64,000 bases of DNA from Deltaproteobacteria bacterium. GTDB taxonomy: Bacteria; Desulfobacterota; Desulfobacteria; Desulfobacterales; ETH-SRB1. Below the pieces are notes generated by a model. That model saw nothing but the letters and a program-made list of their open reading frames with translations, was not told the DNA's origin and ran no database searches. Shown piece by piece: positions 36,851 to 45,599 of this stretch. Position numbers and translations under genes: made by a program. Location of the stretch: the NCBI GenBank assembly GCA_030272815.1, contig JAJSZT010000004.1, forward strand, positions 51,205 through 115,204, in the 5' to 3' direction. Position 1 is the first letter of the stretch. The number at the start of each line of letters is the position of its first letter.

Positions 36851-38158
36851 ATGATGAAAAAAGTAATAACCTTTCAAGTACTGACAATTTTTATTGGTGT
36901 TCTTTTGTTAGGAGGGGCCGTAGGTTTCGCCGAAGGACCTAAACCGGAATACTATGTTGATGAATCAAAGCTCCCGTTTGATGCATTACTTAGCACTGAG
37001 ACAGTTCGTTATTGGGGTATTCACAAAGGTGCTGGTTATCGGGTCGAAGTTCCCGAAAACTGGAATGGAGACTTGGTGGTGTATTGCCACGGGGATAGAG
37101 GAGATGGGCTAGAGTTGACAGTTTCTAATCCAAGGATTCGGGCGTTTCTAATTGATATGGGGTATGCGTGGGCAGCATCAAGTTACACTAAAAATGCCTA
37201 CGCAGTGAAAGAAGGTGTAAAAGATACCCATTCGTTGGCCATGTTCTTCAATGGCTTGGTAGGAAAACCTAACCGCATTTACATCACAGGACATTCGATG
37301 GGTGGCCACATTACAGCAGTATCCATTGAGCAATATCCAAAGGTTTATGATGGTGCCTTGCCAATGTGTGGTGTCATGGGGGACTTTGAACTGTTTGACT
37401 ACTTCCAAGAATTCCATTTGATTGCCCATTGGGCGACCGGAATAGAAGTTGATGTTCCTTTTCCCGAAAATTATGAAACAGACATCTTGCCAACCATTAA
37501 ATCTGCGTTGGGTGGTCCTCCGTTTGGCTACCCTATTACATTCAGCGATGCGGGTGAAACGTTCAGGAATGCTATCAAGTACCTGTCTGGTGGTGAACGA
37601 CCTTTGTACAATTCATCGTTTATGATGTGGGTTGATTTCGTTTTCGGTATGATTATGGATCCCGATATAATTGGGAATATGGACACTATTTACCAATTAG
37701 ATGGCGATCCAGAACTTTCAGTTGATGAGTTAGCTCTGAACGATGAGATTTATCGCTCAGAACCTCTCCCAAAAACAAGACATCCGAACGGTATGGGTAA
37801 TATCCCCGTCATTTCAGGCGAAATCAGTATTCCTGTGTTAAGTTTGCATACACTTGGTGATTTAAACGTACCGTTCTCAATGCAACAAATATACGCTGAA
37901 AGAGTAGCTGCCAATGGAAAAACAAATCTGCTTGTTCAGAGGGCAATTCGTGATATTGGCCACTGTTATTTTGATGTTTCTGAAGAGAAGGCTGCCTTCT
38001 TTGATCTTGTTAATTGGGTAGAAAATGGAGAAAGGGCAGATGGTGATGACATATTAGATCCTGGAGCGGTCGCTGATCCCGACTTTGGGTGCGAATTTAC
38101 TCTCGTTCAGCATCCACCATATTACGGGGTGCCCATCACGCCCTGTTCACAACCATAA
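36851..38158 (+). CDS. Secreted alpha/beta-hydrolase
   Basis: 435 residues with an N-terminal signal peptide (positive start, hydrophobic 6-22, cleavage likely after GFA). The alpha/beta-hydrolase nucleophile is Ser149 in the elbow TGHSMGGH; SLHTLGDLNVPF offers the acid and RDIGHCYF the histidine. Exported family members hydrolyse esters or amides; the substrate is unknown. The ATG follows AAAGGAGG. It is monocistronic, ending before a strong terminator. No lipobox is visible. Confidence 0.85.
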   Translation: MMKKVITFQVLTIFIGVLLLGGAVGFAEGPKPEYYVDESKLPFDALLSTETVRYWGIHKGAGYRVEVPENWNGDLVVYCHGDRGDGLELTVSNPRIRAFLIDMGYAWAASSYTKNAYAVKEGVKDTHSLAMFFNGLVGKPNRIYITGHSMGGHITAVSIEQYPKVYDGALPMCGVMGDFELFDYFQEFHLIAHWATGIEVDVPFPENYETDILPTIKSALGGPPFGYPITFSDAGETFRNAIKYLSGGERPLYNSSFMMWVDFVFGMIMDPDIIGNMDTIYQLDGDPELSVDELALNDEIYRSEPLPKTRHPNGMGNIPVISGEISIPVLSLHTLGDLNVPFSMQQIYAERVAANGKTNLLVQRAIRDIGHCYFDVSEEKAAFFDLVNWVENGERADGDDILDPGAVADPDFGCEFTLVQHPPYYGVPITPCSQP

Positions 38159-38262
38159 GGCACTCATATTAAGATATTCATCGCATACACATATCTATCC
38201 AAAAGAAAAAATGAGACGTTTTTCCCTTATAGATAGTAAGAAAGAATAGCTTTTTTATCCAT

Positions 38263-38293
38263 AAGGCAGGGTCATCGTGGCCCTGCCTTTTTA
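38263..38293 (+). terminator. Rho-independent terminator after the secreted hydrolase
   Basis: AAGGCAGGG and CCCTGCCTT form a GC-rich stem around a short loop and are followed by TTTTTATT. Confidence 0.85.
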
Positions 38294-38512
38294 TTGGACA
38301 TCCCATATATTGTGTGTTTAATCTCCTATTAAAAAGTTGAGTTGCATATTGACTGTGTTTTCAATGGGTTGGTGTTTTCGTTTTCGCACCACGTTTTTTT
38401 GGGTCCAAGGGCGCGCCGAAAAAACAAACACCAATAAAAATAGGCAGTTAACAACAACGCGATTGGCAGCAACAGGCCCTTTTGGGCATTAACTGTTTAA
38501 TAGGAGTTATAA

Positions 38513-38830
38513 TCAAATCCATGCTTGTTTGATAGTTCGTTGAGCCGGTTTATAAGGAGTTTTCGTGCTTCTTTACGGTTGATATGGTTATTTTTTTAAG
38601 TTTTATGGCTTCCTGCCCGATCATAACAATTCCATTCGAGCCAGATGCTTTTTTATCCAGCCGGCCTTTGAATGTGCCACTTCTTCTGCCTTGTCAAATG
38701 ATACTCCATAAGGCACTGCAATCTGAACTCCTTTGAATGGTTGGGCAGACAGGTTTATGTGCCTGGCTCGGCTGCTGCGCTCAAGAAGAATTTCGCCTAC
38801 ACCCTTTATTTCAACTTTCCTGGATTTCAT
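38513..38830 (-). pseudogene. Remnant of a YgjP-type (DUF45) zinc metallopeptidase
   Basis: The first 69 codons (MKSRKVEIKGVGEILLERSSRARHINL ... HLARMELL) match the N-terminus of YgjP/WLM-like metallopeptidases. Continuations appear in the other two frames (QEAIKLKKIT, then NRKEARKLLINRLNELSNKHGFDYN), so at least two frameshifts exist, and the HEXXH half is missing. Non-functional. Confidence 0.7.
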
Positions 38831-39060
38831 AGATTACTACTCAATGGCTCCATTAACATTGCCGGTCGGTTTTTTCAACTTTCAGAAAAAAATCGAAAAT
38901 AAACTTGCTTTCTGCCTAATAGGTGTTATTGTTCATCCAATCAATAATGGCCAGTCTTTAATTGGCGGGCCGGTTTCGTGCTTAAAGGAAAGTACCATTT
39001 GTCAAAGTGGCATCCTGAAGTCTGGGACTATGAGAATTTTTTGAAAGGAGGATGTCAACT

Positions 39061-39261
39061 ATGGCTAGTGGAATTGTAAAATGGTTTAATAGCAGTAAAG
39101 GTTATGGATTCATCGAGCAGGAAGAAGGTCCAGATGTATTTATTCATCATTCAGGAATCAATGCAACCGGCTTCAAGTCTCTTTATGAAGGCGACAGAGT
39201 TACTTTTGACATAGAGCAGGGTCAAAAAGGACCTGCTGCAGTAAATGTAACTGTAGCTTAG
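39061..39261 (+). CDS. Cold-shock protein (CspA family)
   Basis: 66 residues: [31 protein letters not shown], with RNA-binding motifs RNP1 (KGYGFI) and RNP2 (VFIHH). Acts as an RNA chaperone. The ATG at 39061 is nine bases after AAGGAGG; the in-frame ATG at 39052 touches that site and is rejected. The TAG stop sits exactly at the insertion point of a MITE-like element. Confidence 0.95.
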   Translation: MASGIVKWFNSSKGYGFIEQEEGPDVFIHHSGINATGFKSLYEGDRVTFDIEQGQKGPAAVNVTVA

Positions 39262-39439
39262 GGCTCGGTCAAAAATAAGTTGGTAGAATTTGCGCCCAAA
39301 TTTGCCGTAGATTTAATTGATCTGATTGAGCAAAACCGCAGGAATAGCAAGCTATTTCGAGGACTTTTGCGAATGAAGACCGATTAAAGATATGGTGAAG
39401 TTGGGATGCAAAAATGCCAAGTTATTTTTTACCGAGCCC
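39261..39439. repeat. MITE-like element family A, copy 3 (between cold-shock gene and its terminator)
   Basis: 179 bp with inverted ends GGGCTCGGTCAAAAATAA and its complement; TTA flanks both ends. The left TTA belongs to the GCT-TAG end of the cold-shock gene, so the stop codon is preserved. Confidence 0.9.
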
Positions 39440-39460
39440 TTAGATCATATTTCTGAGTTA

Positions 39461-39504
39461 AAAAGGGTATTCCATCAAATTAAGAAGGAATGCCCTTTTT
39501 GTTT
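39461..39504 (+). terminator. Rho-independent terminator of the cold-shock gene
   Basis: AAAAGGGTATTCC pairs with GGAATGCCCTTTT (12 of 13 plus one G-U) and is followed by T-rich sequence. Now 200 bases from the stop codon because of the MITE insertion. Confidence 0.85.
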
Positions 39505-39510
39505 TATTTT

Positions 39511-39678
39511 TTAAACCTAAGTTGAGCGATTTATTGCGAAGATATGTGCCGAGATCTTGATGCATAAGGGTTTGCGAAAACCGCAGGCATACCCGTGGAT
39601 ATGTCGAGGATTTTCGTGAATCCTTGATGCGCAAGAGATCGGTGCAGATCGAGTAAAAAATCGCTCAATTTAGTTAAA
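39511..39678. repeat. MITE-like element family B, copy 1
   Basis: 168 bp with ends TTAAACCTAAGTTGAGCGAT and (complement) TTTAACTAAATTGAGCGATT. Inverted relative to the copy at 41290; no ORF. Confidence 0.85.
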
Positions 39679-39742
39679 GCATTCCGTCGAGATACAGTGC
39701 GGCACGAATGCCGACAAGGCAAAAAAGAAAAGGAGAAAAATA

Positions 39743-40306
39743 ATGACAGATCGTTCTAATATTACTCTTTACAGCGGTGGGCACAAAGGGGCTGAGGCTG
39801 AGTTCGGGAGGCTTGCTGATCGCTGGGGGATTCAGGAAGTTAACTTTTCGTTCGAGGGGCACGATATCGAGCGTTCCAGGGGCGTTCGGGTGCTGAGTCC
39901 GGAAGAACTTGAAAAGGGGAATGTCAGCATGGAGATAGTTTCTACCCGCATGGGCCGAAACTATTCAAGGGCTGGAAAGATCCGAAAGGTCATCCAGTCC
40001 ATTTTTCACATGGTTAACAACGGCTACCACGTGATAGCGGTCGGATGGATACAGCCAGATGACACTGTTAAAGGGGGAACCGGCTGGGGTGTTGAGCTGG
40101 CAAAGCTCTTTAACCGTCCAGTCAGCGTGTATGATCAGGAGCGCAAGGGGTGGTTCTGTTGGAAGGATAACGGGTGGGTAGCTGAAGCGCCTGTAATCAT
40201 AGACAAGACATTTGTCGGAACCGGAACCCGAAATCTCAGCGACGAAGGCCGCGGAGCAATTTACGAACTTTTCGAAAGCTCATTTGGACCCGCTGAGGAC
40301 GATTAA
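39743..40306 (+). CDS. SLOG-superfamily Rossmann protein (nucleotide-binding, unknown function)
   Basis: 187 residues with the SLOG-like opening LYSGGHKGAEAEFGRLADRWGI, where YSGGHKGA takes the place of the usual GGxxGAD phosphate loop, and KGGTGWGVELAKLFNRPVSVYD, which resembles the second nucleotide-contact region. SLOG proteins bind nucleotide-derived ligands, sometimes in signalling or defence. The ligand is unknown. A good ribosome-binding site (AAAAGGAG) precedes the ATG. It is flanked by MITE-like elements on the left and the Cache gene on the right. Confidence 0.65.
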   Translation: MTDRSNITLYSGGHKGAEAEFGRLADRWGIQEVNFSFEGHDIERSRGVRVLSPEELEKGNVSMEIVSTRMGRNYSRAGKIRKVIQSIFHMVNNGYHVIAVGWIQPDDTVKGGTGWGVELAKLFNRPVSVYDQERKGWFCWKDNGWVAEAPVIIDKTFVGTGTRNLSDEGRGAIYELFESSFGPAEDD

Positions 40307-40429
40307 CCCGTCCCCCTGCCATTCCTCCTTGCTTTTTTAGGAAGGAAAAATAACACGATAATGATAATTGCTCATAGAAATTACTATACTATAATAGTTA
40401 GGGATATTGAATAGGTGCATAAATTTATT

Positions 40430-40458
40430 TTGACATAAATATTTTATAAATATATAGT
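40430..40458 (+). promoter_or_regulatory. Strong sigma-70-type promoter of the Cache-domain gene
   Basis: TTGACA (40430-40435), 17-base spacer, TATAGT (40453-40458). About 105 bases ahead of the gene start, with an inverted repeat in the leader. Confidence 0.7.
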
Positions 40459-40473
40459 AAAAATATCAAGCGG

Positions 40474-40525
40474 TAACCCGAATATTTCATGAAAAATGTC
40501 GATAGCTCGTGAGATATCCGGGTTA
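40474..40525. repeat. Inverted repeat in the leader of the Cache-domain gene
   Basis: TAACCCGAATATTTCA and TGAGATATCCGGGTTA pair at 14 of 16 positions with a 20-base loop; no T-run follows. It could be an RNA hairpin or a small repeat element. Confidence 0.7.
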
Positions 40526-40564
40526 GGTGGTCTATCTTAAGTTTTGAAAAGAGGAGATGGGATT

Positions 40565-41275
40565 ATGTTAAAATTTGCAAAAAAAGGGGAGAAGGCAGGA
40601 GCGCTCATAGCCGGTTTATGGGCTGTTACTTTGTTTGTTGTTACAATTGGGGTATTGTCTTTATTGATTGGGAATCTCAGTGCAACAGAGATCTTGCCCG
40701 TTTATTTGGCCAGTAATGCAGACAAAGGAACAGGTGACGAGATAGACGATAGCTCTCAAAAACAGAAGCCAGCATATCAAGCGGCATTACAAAAGGCTAT
40801 GAATAGAGTTTTTAGTGAATTAGAGTCGATTGAAAAAGAAAAGGATCTTAGTTTTGAGGAAAAACAGCGAAAGGCAAAAGATTTTATTAAAATTGTTAGA
40901 TGGGGTCCTGAAAAAAAAGATTATTTCTGGATAAATGATCTTCAGGGAAAGATGATAATGGATCCTTATATTCCTGATTTAGTGGGCAAAGATCTAAGTG
41001 ATTTTAAAGATCAAAACGGAAAAGAGATTTTCGTTGAATTCATCAAAATTTGTCGTGAAAAAGAACAAGGGTATATTGACTATTTATGGCCTAGATATGA
41101 AGGGAAAAAACCAGTTCAAAAGGTATCTCTTGTCAGATTATTTAAGACATGGGGTTGGATTGTAGGCACTGGTGTGTACTTAGATACCATAGAAGCCTAT
41201 GAAATAGAAGTTAGGCTTTACATCCCTATGGGCACTCAATCATTGCCTTTAGATGGCAGAGCCAGTCCCATATAG
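40565..41275 (+). CDS. Single-Cache-domain sensor protein, truncated after the sensor
   Basis: 236 residues: one N-terminal membrane helix (about 15-40) and an extracytoplasmic sCache_2 domain with KKDYFWINDLQGKMIMDPY, GYIDYLWPRYEGKKP and GWIVGTGVYLDTIEAYE. In full sensors a second helix and an output (methyl-accepting, kinase or cyclase) domain follow; here the frame ends about 25 residues later in unrelated sequence (LYIPMGTQSLPLDGRASPI) just before a MITE, so the output part has been lost. I choose the ATG at 40565 after GAGGAG rather than the TTG at 40544. Confidence 0.75.
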   Translation: MLKFAKKGEKAGALIAGLWAVTLFVVTIGVLSLLIGNLSATEILPVYLASNADKGTGDEIDDSSQKQKPAYQAALQKAMNRVFSELESIEKEKDLSFEEKQRKAKDFIKIVRWGPEKKDYFWINDLQGKMIMDPYIPDLVGKDLSDFKDQNGKEIFVEFIKICREKEQGYIDYLWPRYEGKKPVQKVSLVRLFKTWGWIVGTGVYLDTIEAYEIEVRLYIPMGTQSLPLDGRASPI

Positions 41276-41289
41276 ATATAACGCCATGA

Positions 41290-41640
41290 TTAAACCTAAA
41301 TTGAGCGATTTTTTACTCGATCTGCACCAATCTCTTGCGCATCAAGGACTTGCGAAAAGTCTCGACATATCCATTGGTATGCCTACGCTTTTCACAAACC
41401 TTGCTACATCAAAATCTTGGCACATTTCTTCGCAAAAAATTGCTCAACTTAGGGCTCGGTCAAAAATAAGTTGGTAGAATTTGCGCCCAAATTTGCTGTA
41501 GATTTCATCGATCTGATTGAGCAAAACCGCAGGAATAGCGGGCTATTTCGAGGATTTTTGCGAATGAAGATCGATGAAAGATATGGTGAAGTTGGGATGC
41601 AAAAATGCCAAGTTATTTTTGACCGAGCCCTTAGGTTAAA
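41290..41640. repeat. MITE-like element family B, copy 2 (split by a family A insertion)
   Basis: Left end TTAAACCTAAATTGAGCGAT at 41290; right end CTCAACTTA at 41451 resumes after the family A insertion with TTAGGTTAAA to 41640. Removing the insertion gives 169 bp with good inverted ends. Inverted relative to the copy at 39511. Confidence 0.85.
41452..41630. repeat. MITE-like element family A, copy 4 (nested in family B)
   Basis: 179 bp, same orientation as copy 3, flanked on both sides by TTA, which comes from the terminal repeat of the surrounding family B element. Confidence 0.92.
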
Positions 41641-41738
41641 TAGAATTTCCTTTTTTTGACAGGATAAGGATATCAGAAAAATAGTAATAGTTCAGCCACA
41701 AAGACACCAAGATTATAGTATAATTCTCTTTGATATTG

Positions 41739-41776
41739 GTCGAGTGGTCGAGTGGTTGACTACTCGACTACTCGAC
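41739..41776. promoter_or_regulatory. Long hairpin in the leader of the exopolysaccharide operon
   Basis: GTCGAGTGGTCGAGT and ACTCGACTACTCGAC pair at 14 of 15 positions around an 8-base loop. It is 28 bases before the first gene; no T-run, so not a simple terminator. A TATAAT (41719-41724) lies just upstream without a good -35 box. Confidence 0.6.
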
Positions 41777-41803
41777 TATTTAAAGGACGAAAGGAGACAT
41801 ATT

Positions 41804-43078
41804 ATGTTTAAAAAGACCCTTCTTATCTTACTCTTGATTTTCCTGTCAATTATATCTCTTACTACACTTGGACTGGCTGAAACTAAGTTTATTATTAAGC
41901 CGATGTTCACAGTTAGTGGACAGATGGAAAGTAACTTTTATAAGGCGCCATCTAATGAAAGGGAAGTTTACACCTATCTTCTTCAACCTGGAATTCAACT
42001 TGGGTTTGAAACACGCAAGAGCAAAGTACTTCTAAACTATACCATGGAAGCATATTTCTATGATGATAAAAGTGATGTGCCCGAAGGTGCAGACCCGGCA
42101 GATGATGAGAATTATGTCGGTCACCTATTGATTTTTAATGCCAACCATGCCCTTACCAGACGTGCAACTCTGGGCTTAAGAGATTCCTTTTATAGAACGC
42201 GAACCGCCGGCGTATACGACGAACTAACAAACTATGTAATTTCAGATAGCGTTGAGAGAAGAAAATACGATATAAATCGTTTTACTCCCCTAATCTTTAT
42301 TGATTTTGAGAACAGGTTTTCGCTCGGATTGCGTTACCGTCGAACCGATAGATGGTTTGCTGACACAGATATTGATGACTTTACCGAGCACAGGGGAATC
42401 TTTAACCTGCTTTACAATCCCACACGCACGATAACTCTTGATCTTGACTATCAGCGTTGGGCAGTAGAATATGATGATATACTTAGCGGCTCTGAGTATA
42501 CTTCGGATCAGATTAAGCTGCTTTTGCAAAAGCGTTATAAATATTTTTCCTTTGAGGCGGGAATCGGATATCATAACCGTGATTTTAATGATAGAGATGC
42601 AGAAGATGTAGATGACGTTAATTATAGATTAGCTATTACATGGCAGAATCCGCCGATCCCTGAAACGACACGTTTTCTGGGAGACTATTTTATAAGGGCA
42701 AGGAATCATATTCATTTTGCCTTTGAACAGAACTTTAATAATTTAGGATATTTTTATGATTATTATACATGCGATCGTTATACCATGAGTGTAGGGCATG
42801 TCTTTTATGAAAAGATATTAGCCAGGTTAAAAGGTTATTATCAAATTTCTGATTACAGATCACCTGGCATAAGGGAGGATGATAGATATGACGTCTCTGC
42901 AAGCATCGGTTATCTTATCTCAGAGCGAATGACCCTCTCTTTTGAAGCTGGCAAAGAAGAAAGGGATTCAAATATAGACAGCTATGATTATGTAGATAAA
43001 TATGTAATGGTTAAATTCGATTTTAATTATGATATAGGCAGTAGAGGAGAATATAGTGAAGAGGGCTTATATTATTAA
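41804..43078 (+). CDS. Outer-membrane beta-barrel protein of exopolysaccharide export
   Basis: 424 residues with a signal peptide (MFKKTLLILLLIFLSIISLT ... GLAE) and then alternating amphipathic beta strands rich in Tyr, Phe and Arg with an aromatic end (EEGLYY), typical of a beta barrel. Barrels of the VpsM/EpsL type occur at the head of exopolysaccharide loci next to Wza-like proteins. I choose the ATG at 41804 preceded by AAAGGAG rather than one at 41744 which would put 20 residues before the signal. Seems to start the main operon. Confidence 0.78.
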   Translation: MFKKTLLILLLIFLSIISLTTLGLAETKFIIKPMFTVSGQMESNFYKAPSNEREVYTYLLQPGIQLGFETRKSKVLLNYTMEAYFYDDKSDVPEGADPADDENYVGHLLIFNANHALTRRATLGLRDSFYRTRTAGVYDELTNYVISDSVERRKYDINRFTPLIFIDFENRFSLGLRYRRTDRWFADTDIDDFTEHRGIFNLLYNPTRTITLDLDYQRWAVEYDDILSGSEYTSDQIKLLLQKRYKYFSFEAGIGYHNRDFNDRDAEDVDDVNYRLAITWQNPPIPETTRFLGDYFIRARNHIHFAFEQNFNNLGYFYDYYTCDRYTMSVGHVFYEKILARLKGYYQISDYRSPGIREDDRYDVSASIGYLISERMTLSFEAGKEERDSNIDSYDYVDKYVMVKFDFNYDIGSRGEYSEEGLYY

Positions 43079-43099
43079 ATTTAACATGACAAATAACTT

Positions 43100-44011
43100 A
43101 TGAGTGTTATGAGAGAATTAAAATCAGGATATATTCTTTTTGTTCTTTTACAAATAGTTACTTTTATATTTTCCATTAGTACTTATGCCAGGGAAGGAAA
43201 AGCCTACCTGATAGGACCAAATGATGTTATTAATATCATAATATTTGCTGGTGGTGAGAAGCAGCATGACGCAGATCTGACAGTCTCATCTCATGGCACT
43301 ATAAATGCTCCTTTTATTGGTACTATCAGGGCCAAAGGCTTGACTCCCAGCCAATTAGAGGTAAAAATTGCCGAACCCCTGGCCGAAGAGTACTTTGTAA
43401 ATCCCAAGGTAAACATCTGTATCAAGGAATATCACAGCTTGCATTACTACATCTCCGGTGCAGTGAAGATGCCGGGCCTGTATGAAATGACTACCGAAGC
43501 CAGCCTGATGGAGTTGATTGCCAAAGCCGAGGGGGTTTTGTCAGAGCGCGGCAATCTGGCCTATATCATGAGGAGTCCCGCTACTAATGAAACCATGGCA
43601 GGGAAGAAGAGAGAGAATCCGCCTTTCCGTACGGAACCCATAAAAGTAGATTTACAGAGACTTTTGGACAAAGGGGACATGAGCGTCAACCTGATGCTCG
43701 AGCCTGGCGATGTGGTTTATATTCCGCTTCAGAAGTCACTCGATCTGGGCGAATCAATAATATTTGTGGAAGGGCAAGTGAAGATGCCGGGTCTCTATGA
43801 CTACCAGCCGGGGATGACCGCCATGAATGCCTGCATCATGGCCGGTGGTTTTGGCAGGTTTGCTGCCCCGAATCGTACGCGAATCATTCGTAAAAAGGAA
43901 GACAGCTTGGAGATCATCAAAATAAACCTCGACGATGTGAAGAAGGGAAAAATTCTGGATATTGAACTTAAGTCCGGTGATAGGATACATGTCCCGGAAA
44001 CATGGCTCTAA
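43100..44011 (+). CDS. Polysaccharide export protein (Wza-like, Poly_export plus SLBB domains)
   Basis: 303 residues with an N-terminal hydrophobic signal segment. The Poly_export domain starts at YLIGPNDVINIIIFAGGE and runs through GTIRAKGLTPSQLEVKI; two SLBB ligand-binding beta-grasp segments follow (YYISGAVKMPGLYEMT and IFVEGQVKMPGLYDYQPG). Wza-like proteins form the outer-membrane or periplasmic export channel. No lipobox cysteine or C-terminal amphipathic barrel helix is obvious, so the adjacent barrel protein may complete the pore. 21 bases after the barrel gene. Confidence 0.9.
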   Translation: MSVMRELKSGYILFVLLQIVTFIFSISTYAREGKAYLIGPNDVINIIIFAGGEKQHDADLTVSSHGTINAPFIGTIRAKGLTPSQLEVKIAEPLAEEYFVNPKVNICIKEYHSLHYYISGAVKMPGLYEMTTEASLMELIAKAEGVLSERGNLAYIMRSPATNETMAGKKRENPPFRTEPIKVDLQRLLDKGDMSVNLMLEPGDVVYIPLQKSLDLGESIIFVEGQVKMPGLYDYQPGMTAMNACIMAGGFGRFAAPNRTRIIRKKEDSLEIIKINLDDVKKGKILDIELKSGDRIHVPETWL

Positions 44012-44108
44012 GAGCATAGAGCATAGAGCGGAGAGCGAAGAGAATAAAGAATAGAGGCATAAGTTTGGCTTTTTATCATGCGCCATGCGTCCTAATATCG
44101 GAAAGAGA

Positions 44109-45599
44109 ATGAACCTCACAGAAAAAGAACAGTCAGTACACCTTACCGAATATTACTATATCCTCACCAAGCACAAGTCGCTTATAATCGCTTCTTTTGT
44201 GATCACAGTCGCACTGACCCTTTTCTTTACCCTGCTGATGAAGCCGGTCTATAGGGCTACCGCCACAATTGTTATTGAAAAGCAACAGAGTACATCGCCC
44301 CTGACCGGCGAGAGATTGGACTATGAGAGTTATGTTTCTCAATCTTTAACTTTCAACACACATTTCAAGCTGATCACATCACGTTCTGTACTTGAGCAGG
44401 TTATAAAAAATCTTAAACTTGACAGAGAGAAAGAGTTAGAAGTCAGTTTCATTAAAAAACTTCTTGGCCAGTTTAAGAAAAATATTCGTCTTCTGCTAGG
44501 ACTTGAAGAAAAATTATTATCCCCCCATGAGAAGTTAACCCAACTTATCAAAAAACTACAGAAAAAAATTGATATTGAAGAGGTAAGAGATACCCGTCTT
44601 CTGAGGGTGAATGTGGAAGATCATGACCCTGCCATGGCCAGGGATATTGCCAATGTACTGGCCAAGGCCTATATCGACTTTGATATTAACAACCGGCTGA
44701 CATCGTCTCATAATACACTGAGCTGGCTCACCGATCATCTGTACGAGATGAAGAAAGAGCTGGAAGATGCCGAAGAGGAGTTTCTGGCATACAAACAGAG
44801 GGAAACATTGATCTCCGTGGAAGAGAGCCAAAAGATTATTGCACAGAAAATAACGGAGTTTAATGATGCTTATATCCAGGCCAGGAACAGGCGACTTGAG
44901 CTGGATGCCAAATTGGCCCAATTGGAGGTGATCTCGAAATCCGGCAAAGACATCCCTAATCTTCGTTCCCTGATAGCAAGTGAATTCATTGATGATCTTT
45001 ATGGTCAACTGATGAACGCAGAGGTCGAGCTTTCTCATCTCATGAAAATTTACAAATCCAAACACAATAAGGTTATTCAGACCAAGACGAGAATAGATGA
45101 TATCCGTAAGAAACTACGTCAGGAGATGAGAAAAGAATTGGATAATCTAAAGGCCGAGCGGACGGTTCTTTTGTCCAAAGAAAAGGTTCTTCAGAAGACC
45201 ATGGCCGATTTTGAAAAAGAGGCCATGGAGATCAACAAGAAGGAACTCAACTTCAACATTCTGAAAAGAAACGTGGAAATGAACCAGAATCTGTATGATA
45301 CCATCCTGGCCAGGCTAAAGGAGGCCGATATCACAGGAAATGTCGATGTTTCGAACATACGGATTACAGACAAGGCTGTATTGCCAAATGCTCCGGTTAG
45401 GCCAAATAAATTAATGAATGTTATATTAAGTATTATATTTGGACTTATGACCGGAATCGGGGTCAGTTTTTTGTGGGAATATCTTGACAGAACCTTGCGC
45501 ACCGAGGAGGATATCCAGAGATATCTCGGTTTGCCGGTCCTCTCCGTAATTCCACTGGCTGATCAGGTTGAGGCCAAGGGGAATGAGGTAAGGAAGTGA
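44109..45599 (+). CDS. Polysaccharide chain-length determinant (Wzz/GumC-like)
   Basis: About 496 residues. The first transmembrane segment (SLIIASFVITVALTLFFTLL) and last (LMNVILSIIFGLMTGIGVSFL) bracket a long periplasmic coiled coil, and the GNV...RPNKL proline-rich region before the second helix is typical of Wzz-type copolymerases. The kinase partner is encoded separately. Upstream ATG at 44085 is possible but the ATG at 44109 has GGAAAGAG just before it. The end overlaps the kinase start (GTGA). Confidence 0.9.
   Translation: MNLTEKEQSVHLTEYYYILTKHKSLIIASFVITVALTLFFTLLMKPVYRATATIVIEKQQSTSPLTGERLDYESYVSQSLTFNTHFKLITSRSVLEQVIKNLKLDREKELEVSFIKKLLGQFKKNIRLLLGLEEKLLSPHEKLTQLIKKLQKKIDIEEVRDTRLLRVNVEDHDPAMARDIANVLAKAYIDFDINNRLTSSHNTLSWLTDHLYEMKKELEDAEEEFLAYKQRETLISVEESQKIIAQKITEFNDAYIQARNRRLELDAKLAQLEVISKSGKDIPNLRSLIASEFIDDLYGQLMNAEVELSHLMKIYKSKHNKVIQTKTRIDDIRKKLRQEMRKELDNLKAERTVLLSKEKVLQKTMADFEKEAMEINKKELNFNILKRNVEMNQNLYDTILARLKEADITGNVDVSNIRITDKAVLPNAPVRPNKLMNVILSIIFGLMTGIGVSFLWEYLDRTLRTEEDIQRYLGLPVLSVIPLADQVEAKGNEVRK

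Noticed and set aside
38733..39044. 103-residue plus-strand frame
   Set aside because: Runs opposite the YgjP remnant and into the cold-shock leader; no family features.
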